Source of the DNA: Megalonaias nervosa
Lineage: Eukaryota > Mollusca > Bivalvia > Unionida > Unionidae
DNA length: 64,000 bases
NCBI GenBank assembly: GCA_016617855.1
Contig: JAECUM010028950.1
Span: forward strand, 41,711 to 105,710
Direction of reading: 5' to 3'
Below, piece by piece: positions 13,001 to 28,000 of this stretch. Each line of letters starts with the position of its first letter. The stretch's first letter is position 1. The notes beneath the pieces were generated by a model. The model was not told where the DNA came from. It searched no databases and was given only the letters and a program-made list of their open reading frames with translations. The translations under genes were made by a program, and so were the position numbers.

Positions 13001-16000
13001 TTAATACATTTGTGCACACTTTGGACTTCAATTTTTTTTATGTGCAGTGGGGTATGTGTTTGTAAATTGAATATATGCTTAAGTTTTTCTGAAAACCACA
13101 CGCCTTTGGGGCTCCTGGTGGACGTGTCTAACGAGCTCGCCTTTACAATTCACTCACATCTCACCTCTGTCTGCATGGGTGTGAGTCTCAGGCTTGGCCA
13201 ACGTGGGTATGTGAGAAAGCTGGCGAGTAGCTTCCTGTGGGTTGATGGGTCTTTCCGGGTTCTTCTTCCACCAGGCATACTGTTCGCTACATATAGCCTA
13301 TCTTGTGCTGAAAGGCGAGAAACCCACAAAACCCACAACCATCATACACCTTCAAGTTATCGGTTCCTGTAAATTGAAATTTACATTGAGGCCATGGTTG
13401 GGCTTGAGATTAAATAACTACACGTAGTTTACAACGTATTTTAATTAAACGAGCCTAGTTTTGTTAAATTTGTTTTTCATGCTACCCTGTACCCTACCTG
13501 TGTTCTCAGTACAAGTTTTGTTAGAAATTTTTCTTCGATTGAAATTAATAAACTATACTAATGAAGAAGATTAATGAAGCAGACATAATTTGACGCCTTG
13601 GTTTCCATATCTTGTTCCAGGCGATATTACGATGATCGTTATTACGATGAGTATCACTCCCCTCGTGACACTAGGTAAGCTGGATGATACGCAACATCAT
13701 CAAGCATTATTCTACATAACACGTATAACTAACTGGTGACTCCAACATCATATATGCATGAAAATTAGCATCTGTTTATAATCCGTTGCTCTATTTATTC
13801 ACTTTCTTGTAAACTTTTTTCCCTCAAGTTATATGTTCTTGTCATGAAACAGCTATGTTAGGACTATCTTTAGCCTGGAGATCAAATAACTTCTTAGCCA
13901 GAATTTTTTTTTTGTTCTCGACCAATAAAAACAGATTTCACTTTTATAACATCATTTCTGATTGGCCGAGAACAACACTAAATTTCAAACTCGAAAGTTG
14001 TAAAAGTTTCTAGGCATTTCAAACAAATGCTACTGAAGACTTGAAAATATTATTTGAAATTGACACATGTAGCCTATTGGTCGGTCATAACATTTTCGGG
14101 TAAGATTTTTTTTCGAGTAATGTTTTATGACAGAGTGGTCCGGCATAGTTCCTCAGTTATAAAACTTGAGTTAAGTCCAAGTCTCATTCAGAAAAATTAT
14201 GTCCATATTTATACATTTCGGGTAAAATTTCCTGGTGGTGGTCGGGATGAGGAGGAGCATTTAAGTAGCGAGTAAATTTTCTGACGGAGGACACTCATTG
14301 CCTGACTTGACAGTTTTTGCAGGTATTCGCGGACATCATTTCCGCTAGTTTTTTCATCATCGAAAAGACAGCATTAAATTTATAAGCATTACATAATATA
14401 CAAATCATTCACAGCTTCTTCCCATTCATTTCCATTGATAATATTGCATATTGATAAAGCTATATAATCCTTAATATAATTACCCGATAACTCATTTTAC
14501 TATTAACTTTTCAAAAGGAGGGGTTTTCAGTTACCTCACCCGGAGAATCTCATACGAGGATAACATGTTAAACATAAACGTGCACAAAAATGACTGCAAG
14601 CTCTTGGTTAAATGGAATAGAAAAGTTTTTATTTTCTTTTTATAGTCTTGTCAAAAAAGGTCTGCTTATTGATCTATGAAGTCGATATCTACAATCTTTT
14701 TCTGTAACTAAACTTCACTGACATGACACGCCGGGTGTTGATATACAAAGAATCAACGAAAACGGTAAAAAAAATACACTCTTCTTGGTTGGTGTGAGAT
14801 GATCATCTTGTTGTTTTCTTTTTAGTCAACTAAACTGCCATGGTGCATGCAGCTTATAACAAAGCTATCCAAAAGTTGATAGCCGTGCAAATCAAAGAAT
14901 CTAGACAGACTGAAATACCAAAACTTGTCACTTAAAAGTTAGAGTTTTGTCAATATACTTTCACGATCGCATGTTTACTGCATTTATGAAAGTGCACCAT
15001 ACCTTCCAAGAAAAGTCTCTATTTGAGCATGTATTTTTTCGTGTATCCTTTTAGAAATCAAGACTGGAAATTAATGCCAAAACTCCATATTGACATCTGA
15101 AATTAAATAATAAATGAATAAATAAAAATACATATACATTAATTGTATAAGGAATATAAGTATATTAACATTTTCTTTTCATTAGATCAGAATAAAAAAT
15201 TGATATCATAATCAAAGTTCACTAAGAATTAGTCAAAGATTAAAACTGAATTAATCAGAGCATATATCTTAAATTGAAAAATGTGTGTGTGTGATTTAGA
15301 TTTTTAACGTAGCTTTAACAATTTTTCAGTCATATCGCTACTATGTCTGCAGTGTGACAGTTGATAGTGGTGTTTAGGACTGGGACATCATGCTGCAGAC
15401 ATGTAGCATGATGTCCCACCCAGTCACATTATCCTGACACTAAGCCAACCAGTCCTAACACTAACCTGTTAATGCTGAGTGCCAAGTGAGGCAGCTGTTA
15501 GTACCATTTTTGAAAGTCTTTGGTATGACTCGTAAAATATAATAATATGATTACTGTTTATACTGCCTTATAAATGATCATGCCTTAACCAACCACGATT
15601 ATATATATAATAAAATTCAACAGTCATCATCCTCATCTTCATTGTTATTGTTACCATCATCATTATGTTTTTATGCCTATTAATCTTGTCAGTATCTTCT
15701 TTAGTAACACAGATATCATATTTGACAATAGTTACATAGATTTAGTTTTGGTATATGCATTTATGCCTGTAGGTGGCCTTAATGTCCGTATCGTCTTTAA
15801 CATCTACAGAAAATAAGGAATTACAGAAAGGAGCCTTACGGTCAACATACACAACAGACCCTTTCTATAAGTAGGGGTTTTTAATTGCCTCACCCAGGTG
15901 ATGCCATTTGAGGATAATGGGTAAAACTAACACGTTTTCTGAAATGGTTGTTAGCTTTTGTAGATAAAGAGGGGTGGAAATGTTTTGATTGCTCATGTTC

Positions 16001-19000
16001 CTCATTGTTGTGTGAACCTTTCTTCGGCAATGTCTTGTCATCATTATTAACTGAAGTTGATAACTAAACTTACCAGAGAGGTCCTTAGAACTAATAGACT
16101 AGGAATAAATAAAATGGTCTAAAATAAATTATTAGGTGTAAAATTACCCTTCTTTAGGTTTTATTTTCAATTAATAACACTTTCACGTCAGATGCCCATT
16201 TTGGATAATGTAATCCATTAAGAACAATCTGTGCAAATTGAAGAATATGAATATATTCATTCAGTTTTAAATACTCATTAATAGATTTGATTTTAGTCCA
16301 GAAACTTTCATGATCAAATGGTGAAAGATTAACTTGCTATCATTTCCAGCCAACTCTGCCTTTGTAAATTTTACATGTGTCAGATTATCTATTTTTAAAA
16401 AATATACTTCCTTTCATAGATTGAGATTAAAATTGATGCAACAAATCCAAGCTGACATTTCAAATTATCTTAACATAAAAAAATGGATTAACTAAAGAAA
16501 AAACATGCATTATATTAATGTAAGGAATGTAACTGTGTCAACTTTTATTAGACCAAGATTGAAAATCAATGTCAGAAATCAAAGTTGACTCAAATTTACT
16601 CTGTCATTTAAAATGAATAAATCATATCTAGCATACCCCTCCTGTGGATTTATAAAATATTCTACTAAAATAGTAAATACAAATATATTGGCTTTAATTA
16701 ATTTATTATATCAAGATCAAAAATCAGTGTAATAAATTCATATTGATAAAACAATTTAATCATAAACTTAAGTTTATAACTTAAAAAGTGAAAAAGAACA
16801 TACCTATGTAGATTGTGTACCAAACTACACAGTCTTTGATATTTAAAATTTGGACTGCTTTCAGTTGACTTTCATTCTCAGTATATCAGGAGTGCGAGTT
16901 TTTTGTATGTTTTCCTTTCATAAATCAAGATGTTAAAAAAAGATGTAAACACTCCAATGAATATAAGTGCATACAAGTTCTTTGATATAATATGGAGTAA
17001 AACTTTTTCCAAGGTTTTTGGTTGAAATCAGAATCAAGATCTTATGCCAGAGTTGCCTAAACATTAGTCTCATATTAAAAAAATGGATAAATTAGTGAAT
17101 GTAAGTGCATTTCATTTAAATAAATAATGTTACTATTTGGAAAAAGCCCACCCACCCATTTCTGAATTAAAATTGATGTCATAAATCCAGGTTGACCAGA
17201 GAAAAATAAAGATGTGCTGTTCTACTGTTATTACATAAAGATCGAAAATCATCTTAAGAAATACAGGTTAACTTAAGTTTAAAAAGATAAAACAACTGCT
17301 ATTTCAATGTACTTAAATAAAATGAGCTATGCATATGTGGATTTTTCTCGTAAGTTTATTCATTAATGTGTAGTCTAGCATTACTTTGATGGTAGTGCAG
17401 AATTGAATTGGCTAGGGATTTCCACTAATGCATTTCTATTGAAACAAAATTCAAAATATATTTCTACCTGTTGTGTCTTCATGTTGCATGCATATACCTT
17501 TCCTTTAACATTTCAGAAGATATGATGACTATCGTGACCGACCTAGCCCTCGTGGTGGTGGAGAACATCGAGCGGCATTCAGGGAACAGATAGATAAACT
17601 AGAGGCCCAGTTACACGACTTGGAGAGAATGCATCAGGTATTGGAGATGAAAGTCAGCATTGTGACTTGTATATAGTGCGCACCTACGTGCAAACAGCAT
17701 AAAGTGAAAGCAGCATTCTGCTTTGTTGGCTCAGCTTAAGAGTTCAAGTAAACAGCATAGACCCACATCTGATATATTGCATGATCTCAGTCTATGCTTT
17801 TCACAATTCGCTACATGTTATACACTTATAAATAAGGAATGTTTCAAGAAGCAAAGGCCCTTCATACATGGCATGTAATCGATTTTGAAGGTTTATTGAC
17901 GTCATTAATCCTGTAAATTATGAATTTTAATTCCTATAATTGCAGACAGATATAAAAATAATAAAGGAATTTAAGAAATAAATAACAAAACTATATTTTA
18001 ACAATAAGTGCTCCATGTTAAGCAGAATATATTAATTTAGGTATGTGTATCAGAAATTCTTAGTGAAATTAGATTGGCAGTTTCTGCATCAAATAAAAAT
18101 ATTTTGCAAAAGCTAGAAATTGTGTGGAATTAGGCATCTATGATTTACTTCATTTAGATATACATGTACTAATATGTTCATCATAAGTGTAAGGGATGAC
18201 ACTCCAACTGAAATAACCTCAAGTGGAGAATTTTTTGGCTTTCAGCAATAAAAAGTCCCTTGGATGTGTCATAAAGGCAATAATTATAAAATGTATTTTT
18301 TTAACGGGTAAAACTAATTATAATTATGTAATACTTACCTGCTATTATTGTGTTGCAATCTAGGCATTAAGAAGTGAGAGACTGGTCTTTGGAGCTAAAA
18401 GTACAGTTCTGAAAATTGAGGTCCCAACCCTGTAGTAGAACTCATATAAAGTGTTTGGAAAGGGCTCCCTAGTAGATCTTCATGGTGGACAACAAGGAGT
18501 CTCTTTTTCCAAAGAAAAAAACGATCTGCAACTACAGTTAAAGGGGACAGACGAGATCAATGCATTTCTTACTATGCCATTTACAGAAAGTTCTCCACTT
18601 GGTATCGTAAACTGTAGAAGAACTGTGACTTGGACGTCCTGCTCCAGTAAAGAGCCTGAGGTACTGTTCAGAAATGTGGGGGTACAGAGGCACACAGTCG
18701 ATTTCTTCTCTGGCTGAACTCATTGCAAAATGTCTACCTTTACCTTTTCACACAGATTAATAAAAGTGTCTCTGCTACTGACTGGTGCAGAGACCACTCG
18801 ATGGGGACTGTACATCCCTGTCTGAACAGCTGTCCACCAGAATATTTCTCTTGCCCAGAATGATGTAGTCTCTACAAATGAGTTCAAAAAAACTGTTAAA
18901 TGGAGGAGGTACCAGGCTTCCAAGCAGAGAGAAGGATCATGAGTGTCCTCTTGAGTTATGAGGTATGCTCTGACTGATGTGTTGTCATTAGTATCCAGAT

Positions 19001-22000
19001 GCAGTGATGTCCTATGCTATTGATTCACCACTGAAGTGCTAAATATGCAGATATCTTTCTAGATTGTTAATATGATGGGAATATTCCTTGAGACCACAGG
19101 CTCTGCAGGACCAGGATTAGGAGGAGAGCATACATACCTATACCTGAGGCATCTGTGTATAAGAAGGGGCAAGGTTCTGCTGCATGAATTAGAACTCCAG
19201 CCAGAAATCTGTCCTGATTTTTCTGCCAGCTCAGATAGTAACAAAATTTGGATCCTGGTGGGAATCCAAGGAAATGGGGCAGGGGTGGATGGATGTCATT
19301 TTGAGGTCTTTAGTTTGCTAGAACTGGAGAGACCATATATGAAACCTTTCTTTAGATTTCCTTGGAGAGAGAGAGAGAGAGAGAGAGAGTGAGAGTGAGA
19401 GAGAGAGAGGAAGAGGCAAGCAGACAATGATGTCTTTTTGCCCAGTTTTGTTATGAGAGCAAGTCTTGGGGTGATTCTGTAGGGGCAACATGGAATGGCT
19501 CTTGAATGGGGAAAGATTAGGCCTAGACAAGGCAGCCTCCTGAAAGAGAGACATATACCTGTGAAGCGCACATCTGAGGATGCTGTGCATGAACCAGCTT
19601 TTGAAGTTCTGGGGGATGGGGAACTGTAAGGACCTAATATTAGCAGCTATTACACCCATTGCCCTTGTGAAGGCTGTAGGAGCAGAAACTAGGTTGAAGG
19701 AAGAACCCAATTTTAAAGATCCCCTGTCTCAGACAAAACTGTAGGAATTTTCTATGGGCTGCAGAGATGCAGATGTGACAACAGGCATGCTAAAGATCCA
19801 TGGAGACCAATGGCATTCCTGACTGATGCGCTTGTCTCTATCTTGAAATGCTCTCAAGGGGGGGTCAGGACTTTTCTATTGTATCTACCTATTTGGAAAT
19901 GGATATTTTATGATCAAGGGTCAGTTCTCCTGTGTCCTTTGGGGGAGGGGGCTAGCCCATTTTTCCTCTCTCCCTGGAGAAAGGAATTGATGATTTCCTC
20001 CACACAGGAAGTGACGATAGGTGGTCTTCCTCCCCTTCCCTCGATAACGAGGATGGAGGGGGCAGGATTGATGTACAGTCAACTTGGTCTGCCAATCCAT
20101 GAGGACAAGGTAAAATCATTCATGGTGGTTTGGGAAGAAAGGAAGATGTGGCTGACTCACTACAAACCATGTAGAGGTGGAATGGGAAGATTGAGATAAG
20201 AGGGTGTCAGTCCGATATCTTCTAGATATGTCATTAAAACTCAGGGCCCATTCTCCATTGGGATAGAATGGTTACATAGTGAAATGTGTGTATGTGTTTG
20301 TGGGGGTGGGGGTAGGGTGGAGGGGGCAAACAGCTGATCACTAGATAGGTGAGCAAGACCTGGTGCTCAACCTGGTGTCTGGTGCTCAATGAATGGAGAC
20401 AGAAATTGGGAGATCAGTACTAATTTCTGTACCCAAGCAGCCATTTTATGAACACATTTACCCACATCTTAATGCAGACAATAAACTGAACAAGTATAGG
20501 GTTGGTCTTACTTATTGGTTCCCTAACTCTAGCTGCTATTAGACAGATGAAAGTGAAACAGGACCGTTTTACAAGCAAGGCACTTAAAACCTCTCAAATG
20601 AAACAAAGGTGGAAATAGATGAAACTTAATCAAGGATGGGGGGAAAAAATATAAAATACAACACAAAACGGCTACAACTGATCAAAAAATATTCCAAAAG
20701 ACAACTTCAAAAAATGAAAATCTTGAGTGCCATTAGACAGTGTGAACTGCACAAAGTCTAGGAAAATAAACAACAATATTCTGACTCAGGTATCAGACTG
20801 GGATCATGTTGATTTTTATTCCAGACCTATAGTAACTAATTGGAGAACATAATCACCTCGACTGGGGCAGTAGCACCAGTCAGTGATATTGCAACACGAT
20901 TATAGCAGGTAAGGTAATTACTGCTATTAAATTTCATTTTAATGAAAATGAGCTTATCATGTGACAAAATTCTATATCACTGTGTATGCAAACTAAAGTA
21001 TGGATTCATTAAAAGGAAAAAGATTCAAAAGCTACTTTCAGTTAACAGCATCTCTTTTAGCTTGGAGATGTTCAGTTGATGTTTCAGTTTAGTCCATATG
21101 CATTTTGCAAACTGATTGAAGTCTGTGCAGTGCATTGTTGCACAAAAATTTTGTGCAGTTTGGTTTGTTTTTCCCAAAATGTGGAAATAAATTATCAGTC
21201 TGACTTACATTTCCAAGTAACTTCCTGGTTTGACTGAAAGGCTGCGGCTGCATTGGTACTAACCCATTCATCCTGGTCGTGCAAAGTAGTCTGAACAATC
21301 AACCTATGATCACTAGAGCATAAGAAGAAAGTCACTTTCTTTTCATCTCCATTGGTTTTGTGGATAACCGGATCTTGACCAAAAGGGTGCAGGTTTGAAT
21401 CCTCCCATCAAACCAGTCCTAGTCGGCTACCATGGTGGATCCTTTGGAAAGATGTTTACTGTAATTGCCTCAGTTCTAGATAACCTGCTTGTGCTGCTGT
21501 GCCATAAACGCCAAACCATGACAAATCTGACAGCTACAAGTACTGTATTTACTGAAGCAAGAGCTCACAACTACTCAACAATTACAAGAATATTCCCGAT
21601 TTAAGTGATTAGATGACTTCTCCTGCCCCCTGCCATTTAATTTTTAGCTCCACTGGTTTTAGAACAGAAGTGCTTTTGGGATTGTCTGTTGTCTGTGGTC
21701 CGTCCATCCACTAGCACAAGTTTGTTATTGTCACTCCTCCTAAACTACTTTGAGGATTGCCATGAAACTCTACACAAACATTTATCCCATGGTCTAGTTG
21801 GTCCTGAATGAAAATGATAGTGCTGCTCAAACATTCAGTATGGCCACAATGGTAGCTATCTTGAAAAATTTTCATCACTACTTCTCCTGAATGGATGGTC
21901 ATATCAACATGGGGTTTAATCTAAAACACTAAACATGATGTCAGGTCCAAAATGAAAATGGTCCAGATCTGGCATCCAATATGGCTGCCACAGAGGCCAT

Positions 22001-25000
22001 CTTGAAAATCTTGTAATTGTTACTTCCCCTACATCAATGGTCATATCAATATGAGGTTTTCACCAAAAGACCTATCATTATGTCTTGTTAATCATAAATG
22101 AAAATGGTGTCGATCTTACATCTAATATGGTCACCACAGAAGCCATCTTGAAAATCTTGTCACTGTTGCTTCTCCTACATAATTTGTCATATCAACATGG
22201 GGTTTCACTAAAAGACTTAGGATGATGTCTTGTTGGTCTTATATGAAAATGGTGCTGATCTAAAGTCCAATATATCCACTGTCTTGAAGATATGTCTGCC
22301 ACATAAGCCAACTTGACAATCTTGTTATTATTACTTCAGCATGAATGTTTATATTAACATGTGTTTTTTTTTTTCTTATTAAAAAAACCTATTATGTCTT
22401 GTTGGTCCTAAGTGAAAATGGTGCTGATCTAATGTCCAATATGGCCACCACAAAGACAAGCTTGAAAATCTTGTTATTGTTACTTTATGAGGTCCTGTTG
22501 GTCTTAAATGAAAATGGTGCAGATCTCACATCTGATGTGGCTACCACACAGTGACCATCTTGAAAATCTTGTTATTGCCTTTCTCCTAAATGATTGTATC
22601 ACCACAAAATGTTCACTAGAAGACTTATCATACCTATTTGATCTTAAATGAAAATTGGGCCAATCTGTTGACCAATATGGCTGACACAGAATGCATCTTG
22701 AAATCTTGTTATTGCTACTCCTAGTGAGTGGAAACTTATATATCTTGAAAATATTGTTATTTCTGCACCTCCCTATATCAACATGGGGTTTTCACTGATA
22801 CACTTCTTATGATACTGTACCTAGTTCCAATATGACTGCCGTGACAATGATATTAAAAATGTTGTCACTACTCCCCTTGAATGGACGATCTTTCTGACAT
22901 TGGGTTCTGACCAAAAGACTTCTAATGATGTCTGCTTAGTCCTATTTAATATGGAACCAAGCTGACATTCAGTCTGTGCACCACAGCAGCTAATTTGAAA
23001 ATCTTGTTATCACTGATGAATATCTTAAATGGTGTCAACACTTGACTTAAAAGGAAGAAATGGTCTTATCTTGATTTTCCTAAAAAAATCTCTTAGCCCA
23101 GTAGAGCATCGGTCCCTTCAAGAGACTCTTGTTTAAACTATTTCATTTCTCATCCAAACCAAATAATAAAGGAGACAGAGTGGAGCCTTCAAGCTTTTGA
23201 AAAGCTAATTTCCTTGTTGACAAATTTTTCAAAATTAATTGTAATTAAATTTGATTTTTGTCTATTATATAGAATGATATAAAAATTTAAATATTTTAAC
23301 CTGAAGAATGTTTCAAAGCACATTATTCCAATTTCCATAACATAATATAACCTTTCATGTGTTGATGTGCTATTAAACAGCAAACAAAAAACAATAACTT
23401 GATAACCTCATATTTTTCTTCTCTTACTAATTTGGCCATTTTGAGGGATCAAAATTGAATGAATCCATTACACTGACTGCAGCTCCACTGTTGACCTGGG
23501 GCATATTAAGGGCAGTTTTTAGTTTTACCTGTACAAGCAACACCACCATGTGGAGAGCAGTTTGACTTGCACATAGTAAAATATTTATCACATGACTTTT
23601 GTATTATTTAAAATTCATTAAACCATTTCATATTTTCTATATTACACATGTGTAATAACACCTCATGTCATCTCATATAAAATGTAACATGCTACAGGCA
23701 TACAGTACATGTGTATTTCAGTGTAATTTTGCTACACTATTGTGAAGTTTTGATAACTGAAATCAGTGATATTTGTTATGTGATAAACAGATTCTTGCAT
23801 CTGTGTACTAAATACATTCAGATGAAGTTTATGATAGTTATGATATTTTGTTTGCAGTAGCTCACAAAAAATATAAAATTATTAAACTTGCTTTACAAAT
23901 CTGCTGAAATGAGCTCTCAGATTCATTCCTACTACATGGGAACATCTTTAGTAGGAACGACTGAGATGTTCCTTTCACAATTGTTAATTCATATTTAGGG
24001 GCACTGGTTTATCAATGTCTTTGTTTTTCAGACATCAAAAGAACAGTTAGGAGGTGGTAGAAGATTTTATCACACTAACTGACCTGTGGTAAATTTATAT
24101 TGCACACAATTCTGTCACAATGTGTAAATAGAACAGATAGACTGAGTGCATCAAGCCATGATGTTTTGAGGTTTCACTGAATGGGGATCCGTTTTTCACT
24201 GAACACTTAGTTAATAGCTGCCATGCTCAAACTAACTCTTTGCCCAGCCAGAACTGATATACATATACAAAAATATCTTATAATAATAATGGTAAAGCAG
24301 AAATTAGTCTTCAAAACTAGCAATCACACCAAACCTTTTGTGATCCATAGTCATTTTATCATGACAATCTGATTAAAATTAGATCTCCTCTGTCCTACAT
24401 GAAGATTTGACAGTGACTTCTTAGGGGTCATGTTCTTATGACCTTTGTTATTACCATAATTGCTGATTTTATCAACCAATCAGATGAAGTCTTATATCTT
24501 CACATTTGGGAATATGAGCAGCATAGCTGAAGAGCATTAACATGTACCAAACGATCTGATTCACTTCCAGATTTCTGAAAATTGTATTTACATCGACTAT
24601 TTCAAAGGTCACCAGAACATGACCCCTAAACAGTTGCTGTCAGATCTTCACGTAGTACAGTGGAAATATGATTTTAATCAGATTGTTTATCATGATTATA
24701 GTTAGGGTTTACAGTAAGTGCAAAATTTAACAAAAAAACATGGTCATTATATACTTCATACACTTGCTATTAAATCAAGTCCAACTTCAGTCTGCACAGA
24801 CCCAGATCTCCTGTCACATAATGTGCTTGCAGATCTGGATCTCTGCAGTTTATTACAAGTAATCAGTAGAACATAGACCCTGTTCTGCCAGTGCATTTTA
24901 TGACAGATCAGGGTCTATTCTTGAAGTTGGATACAACTTATTAACAAGCATCTATGGTACTTTCACCAGTTATGTATAACATTTTGCGGTGTTTCAGTTA

Positions 25001-28000
25001 TAGCATAATTCTGTCTATTATAAGTTTGGAGAGGAAATATTTCTTGAAAATTATTATGTTAGACTTAGGTAAGTTTAATGTGGCTTTGATTTTCCTTAAT
25101 CTGGGACACATGTGCACGGTTGATGGTATGAAGAGGGGCATTTACTGTAGTATTACACACTAGATTAGAAAGCAGTACAAATTAGTTGTTAGTATGCACC
25201 AGTGTTGGTCAATCAGACTGGCTTAAGTATGCAAAGAGGAAGTAAATATCAAATTGAGTTCTGACTGGTCGATTGAAACAAGTTCTTAAACTCAGATCAG
25301 AAGTTGAATGATTTCCAAGTTAGGACTCATATATACAGTGTATGTATCTGGCTGGAATAATGCTGTTTAGAATAAACAAAATTATGGTGGTCTAATGAAA
25401 ACTTGATCCTAACATAATTGTTGAACAACACGGGCAAAAAAGTCAAAGAGCACAGGACAATATTGATTCATCCAGTAATTAAGTCACTGTTTACATTGGT
25501 TCTAGGGGAACATTTGTAACAAATTTGCTTGGCATGCTTTTAAGGTTCATCTATTAATACTTCATAATTGTTATATTTTTGTAATGCCACTTTTGATTGG
25601 TTAAGAGTGAAAATTCAATATCAAACTCAAGCTCCAAGTTTTATGTCCTTCAGACCTGGCCTAAAACCACCCAAATCAGAAATGATAATTAGTGTGCACC
25701 TACATAATTTAAGTTTGTGAGTCATGTGGAGGGTACCATGTGAAGAAAAATCTTGAAGTTAATTCTGTTCCACATTTATTCTATTTATAGACCATGGACT
25801 TTGCACTTAAGTCTGAGTTCCTTGCTCATGAATGCCAGACAAGGCCCCATGTGCTGGAAACTTTTTAAGCATGGAACTCAGAGTGTGAATATTTTGATTG
25901 TCCATGACTTTAAATACAATAAAGTTAGTTTCATATAACTTTCAAGACCTGGTTCCATCTCTTTGACTAGTCAGTTCAGAGACATCTATACTCCAAGTAT
26001 CTCTTCCAGTTTTTGAATTTTGAGGTTTTGAGAATACATGACCTTATGAAACTGTTATTACTGACCTAATGAAACTGTCTGTTATTACTTGACCTTATCA
26101 AACTGTTGTTACTTGACCTATTGAAACTGTCTGTTATTACTTGACCTTATGAAACTGTCTGTTAATACTTGACCTTATCAAACTGTTATTACTGACCTAT
26201 TGAAACTGTCAGTTATTACTTGAGCTATTGAAACTGTCTGTTATTACTTGACCTTGTGAAACTGTTACATGACCTTATGAAACTGTTATTATTTAACTTT
26301 ATGAAGCTGTCTGTTATTAGATGATGGCCCTTGAATATGCAGATAAATAACAAATTATTAATAAAGCCAATAAATAAGTCATACATGAGCACTAACTTAT
26401 ACCAGGCTAATTTTGTGTAGATTGCAGATATGGCTAGTTTCACCATCCACCTGTGATTCTGGGAAGTAAAACATTTACTCCATTCTTATCACTAGTATGA
26501 TGTTGAAATTCTTCAATTAAAGTAACATCTTATTTTTAAAAGTATACAATTCTACAGGTGAACAAGTGTTTCATGTTTCTCATGACTTCAGTAATAAATA
26601 TAGGGGACATTTCATTATTGAAATGAAAACAAACACTAAGAATAAATCAGTTACTCAATTGAAAACAGGCTTTTGACAAGCCAGACTTCTGCTTATCAAA
26701 AGAAATTATGCCATTGACATTGATCAATATTGTCTATATTTTCAAGAAATCTTTTACTGGAAAATACATATTTATCAGGTCACATTGTATTGTCACAGAT
26801 ATGGTCTTAAAATGTCAGGTCTTTTTACAGGAGGTATCCCAAGTATTTCAACATCTTGACAGCTCCTGTATACAGAAGGAATGAGGCATTCAACAACTCA
26901 ACATTGTTGATGGTGGCACATTGCCACCAGCTTAACAATGTCTAATGTTCTTGTCATGTGTTCTTTTTCTTTCTATTTCCCCATCCCAAATATAAATTTG
27001 TATAGTATCGGTTCATGACGTAATCCTTCTCACTCAAATGTAGACTGGTTCCCAGAAGTGGTTGTCCATGTCAAACTCATGGCTTGATGTTCTAGACGTA
27101 CTATATATAATGACTGAACACATCATCCATTTGGATTTAATCTTCGACCTAACATCGTGTTCCCTAATGCTGTTTTTCTAGATGGATAAGGAAGGGTTAA
27201 CCAGTGACACAAAGCCATGGCACGTGCGATTCTTAAAAATGGCCGAAAAACTGTATGAGGCTGATGCAACAAAGAAAGGTATATGGTAGCAGTAGCAGTC
27301 TCATAAAGTTTTCCCTCCCATTTTTTAGTCATTAACCTCCATGCTTGATTTAAGTCCATGCTCCCATGCAGATAGGTCTGTGTATCATAACCAAATAATA
27401 TTACATTGAATTTTAAATAATTTTATTTATAAAACTTTTCCAAGTTGCTATACCCCTTGAAAAACTGATGTACACAAGGAAGTACAATTTCAAAACATTA
27501 ACTTTTGCAAAATCAGGGAAAACATCAAAATATCCCTTGCAATAATTTTCTATACTGTATTTTCCCTGTAATGTTAATCATATCCTACTGGTTTTGAAGA
27601 AAAACAAGATCATTCTTTATTAATAGGTCTAGTAAATTGAGATAACAGAAAAATTATGGACTCAGGTTTAGCACCACACTGAAGCCATTTCAGAAAGGGG
27701 AGACAGAAAAAGAATTCAAGATATAGGAGTGATCCACTTTAAGTCAATATTAAATCAAGCATGGATTACAGCCACTGAATCTTGTAGTTTCATCTCTAAG
27801 AAATCTGAAAATGTTTCATTTTCATTGCATGCAAAATACACTTTAGAAATGTGATTTAAATCTAAGGTATAATGTACTGACATTGAAGATACAATTTCAC
27901 ATCATAGCATGTATCATCATTTCTCTTGGCAATATGGACACCAAGTGTCTATATAACTTGACAATGTGGACATTTAGTCTTGAAGATACAATTTTACATC

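Larger units (their letters stand above)
18334..20913 (-). mobile_element. DIRS-like retroelement, internally deleted, with 26-bp inverted terminal repeats
   Basis: CTTACCTGCTATTATTGTGT and the next six bases (18334-18359) match the reverse complement of 20888-20913 at 24 of 26 positions. Between them the minus strand holds decayed reverse transcriptase/RNase H: SSFNLVSAPTAFTRAMG near 19700 (compare PFGLS(T/S)(A/S)PR.FT), LDTNDNTSVRAYL near 18990, and EWSLHQSV near 18790, in several frames with stops. DIRS elements have inverted terminal repeats and this RT type. At 2.58 kb it is about half the usual length; I see no gag-like, tyrosine recombinase or methyltransferase part. Confidence 0.72.

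Noticed and set aside
19318..19710. 130-codon minus-strand frame as a host gene
   Set aside because: It is part of the decayed DIRS-like element (SAPTAFTRAMG block) and runs into a (GA)n tract giving a Ser/Leu repeat.
21338..21420. Possible functional tRNA gene from the A-box and B-box-like sequences
   Set aside because: No cloverleaf with paired acceptor stem could be drawn; the body that follows is SINE-like.
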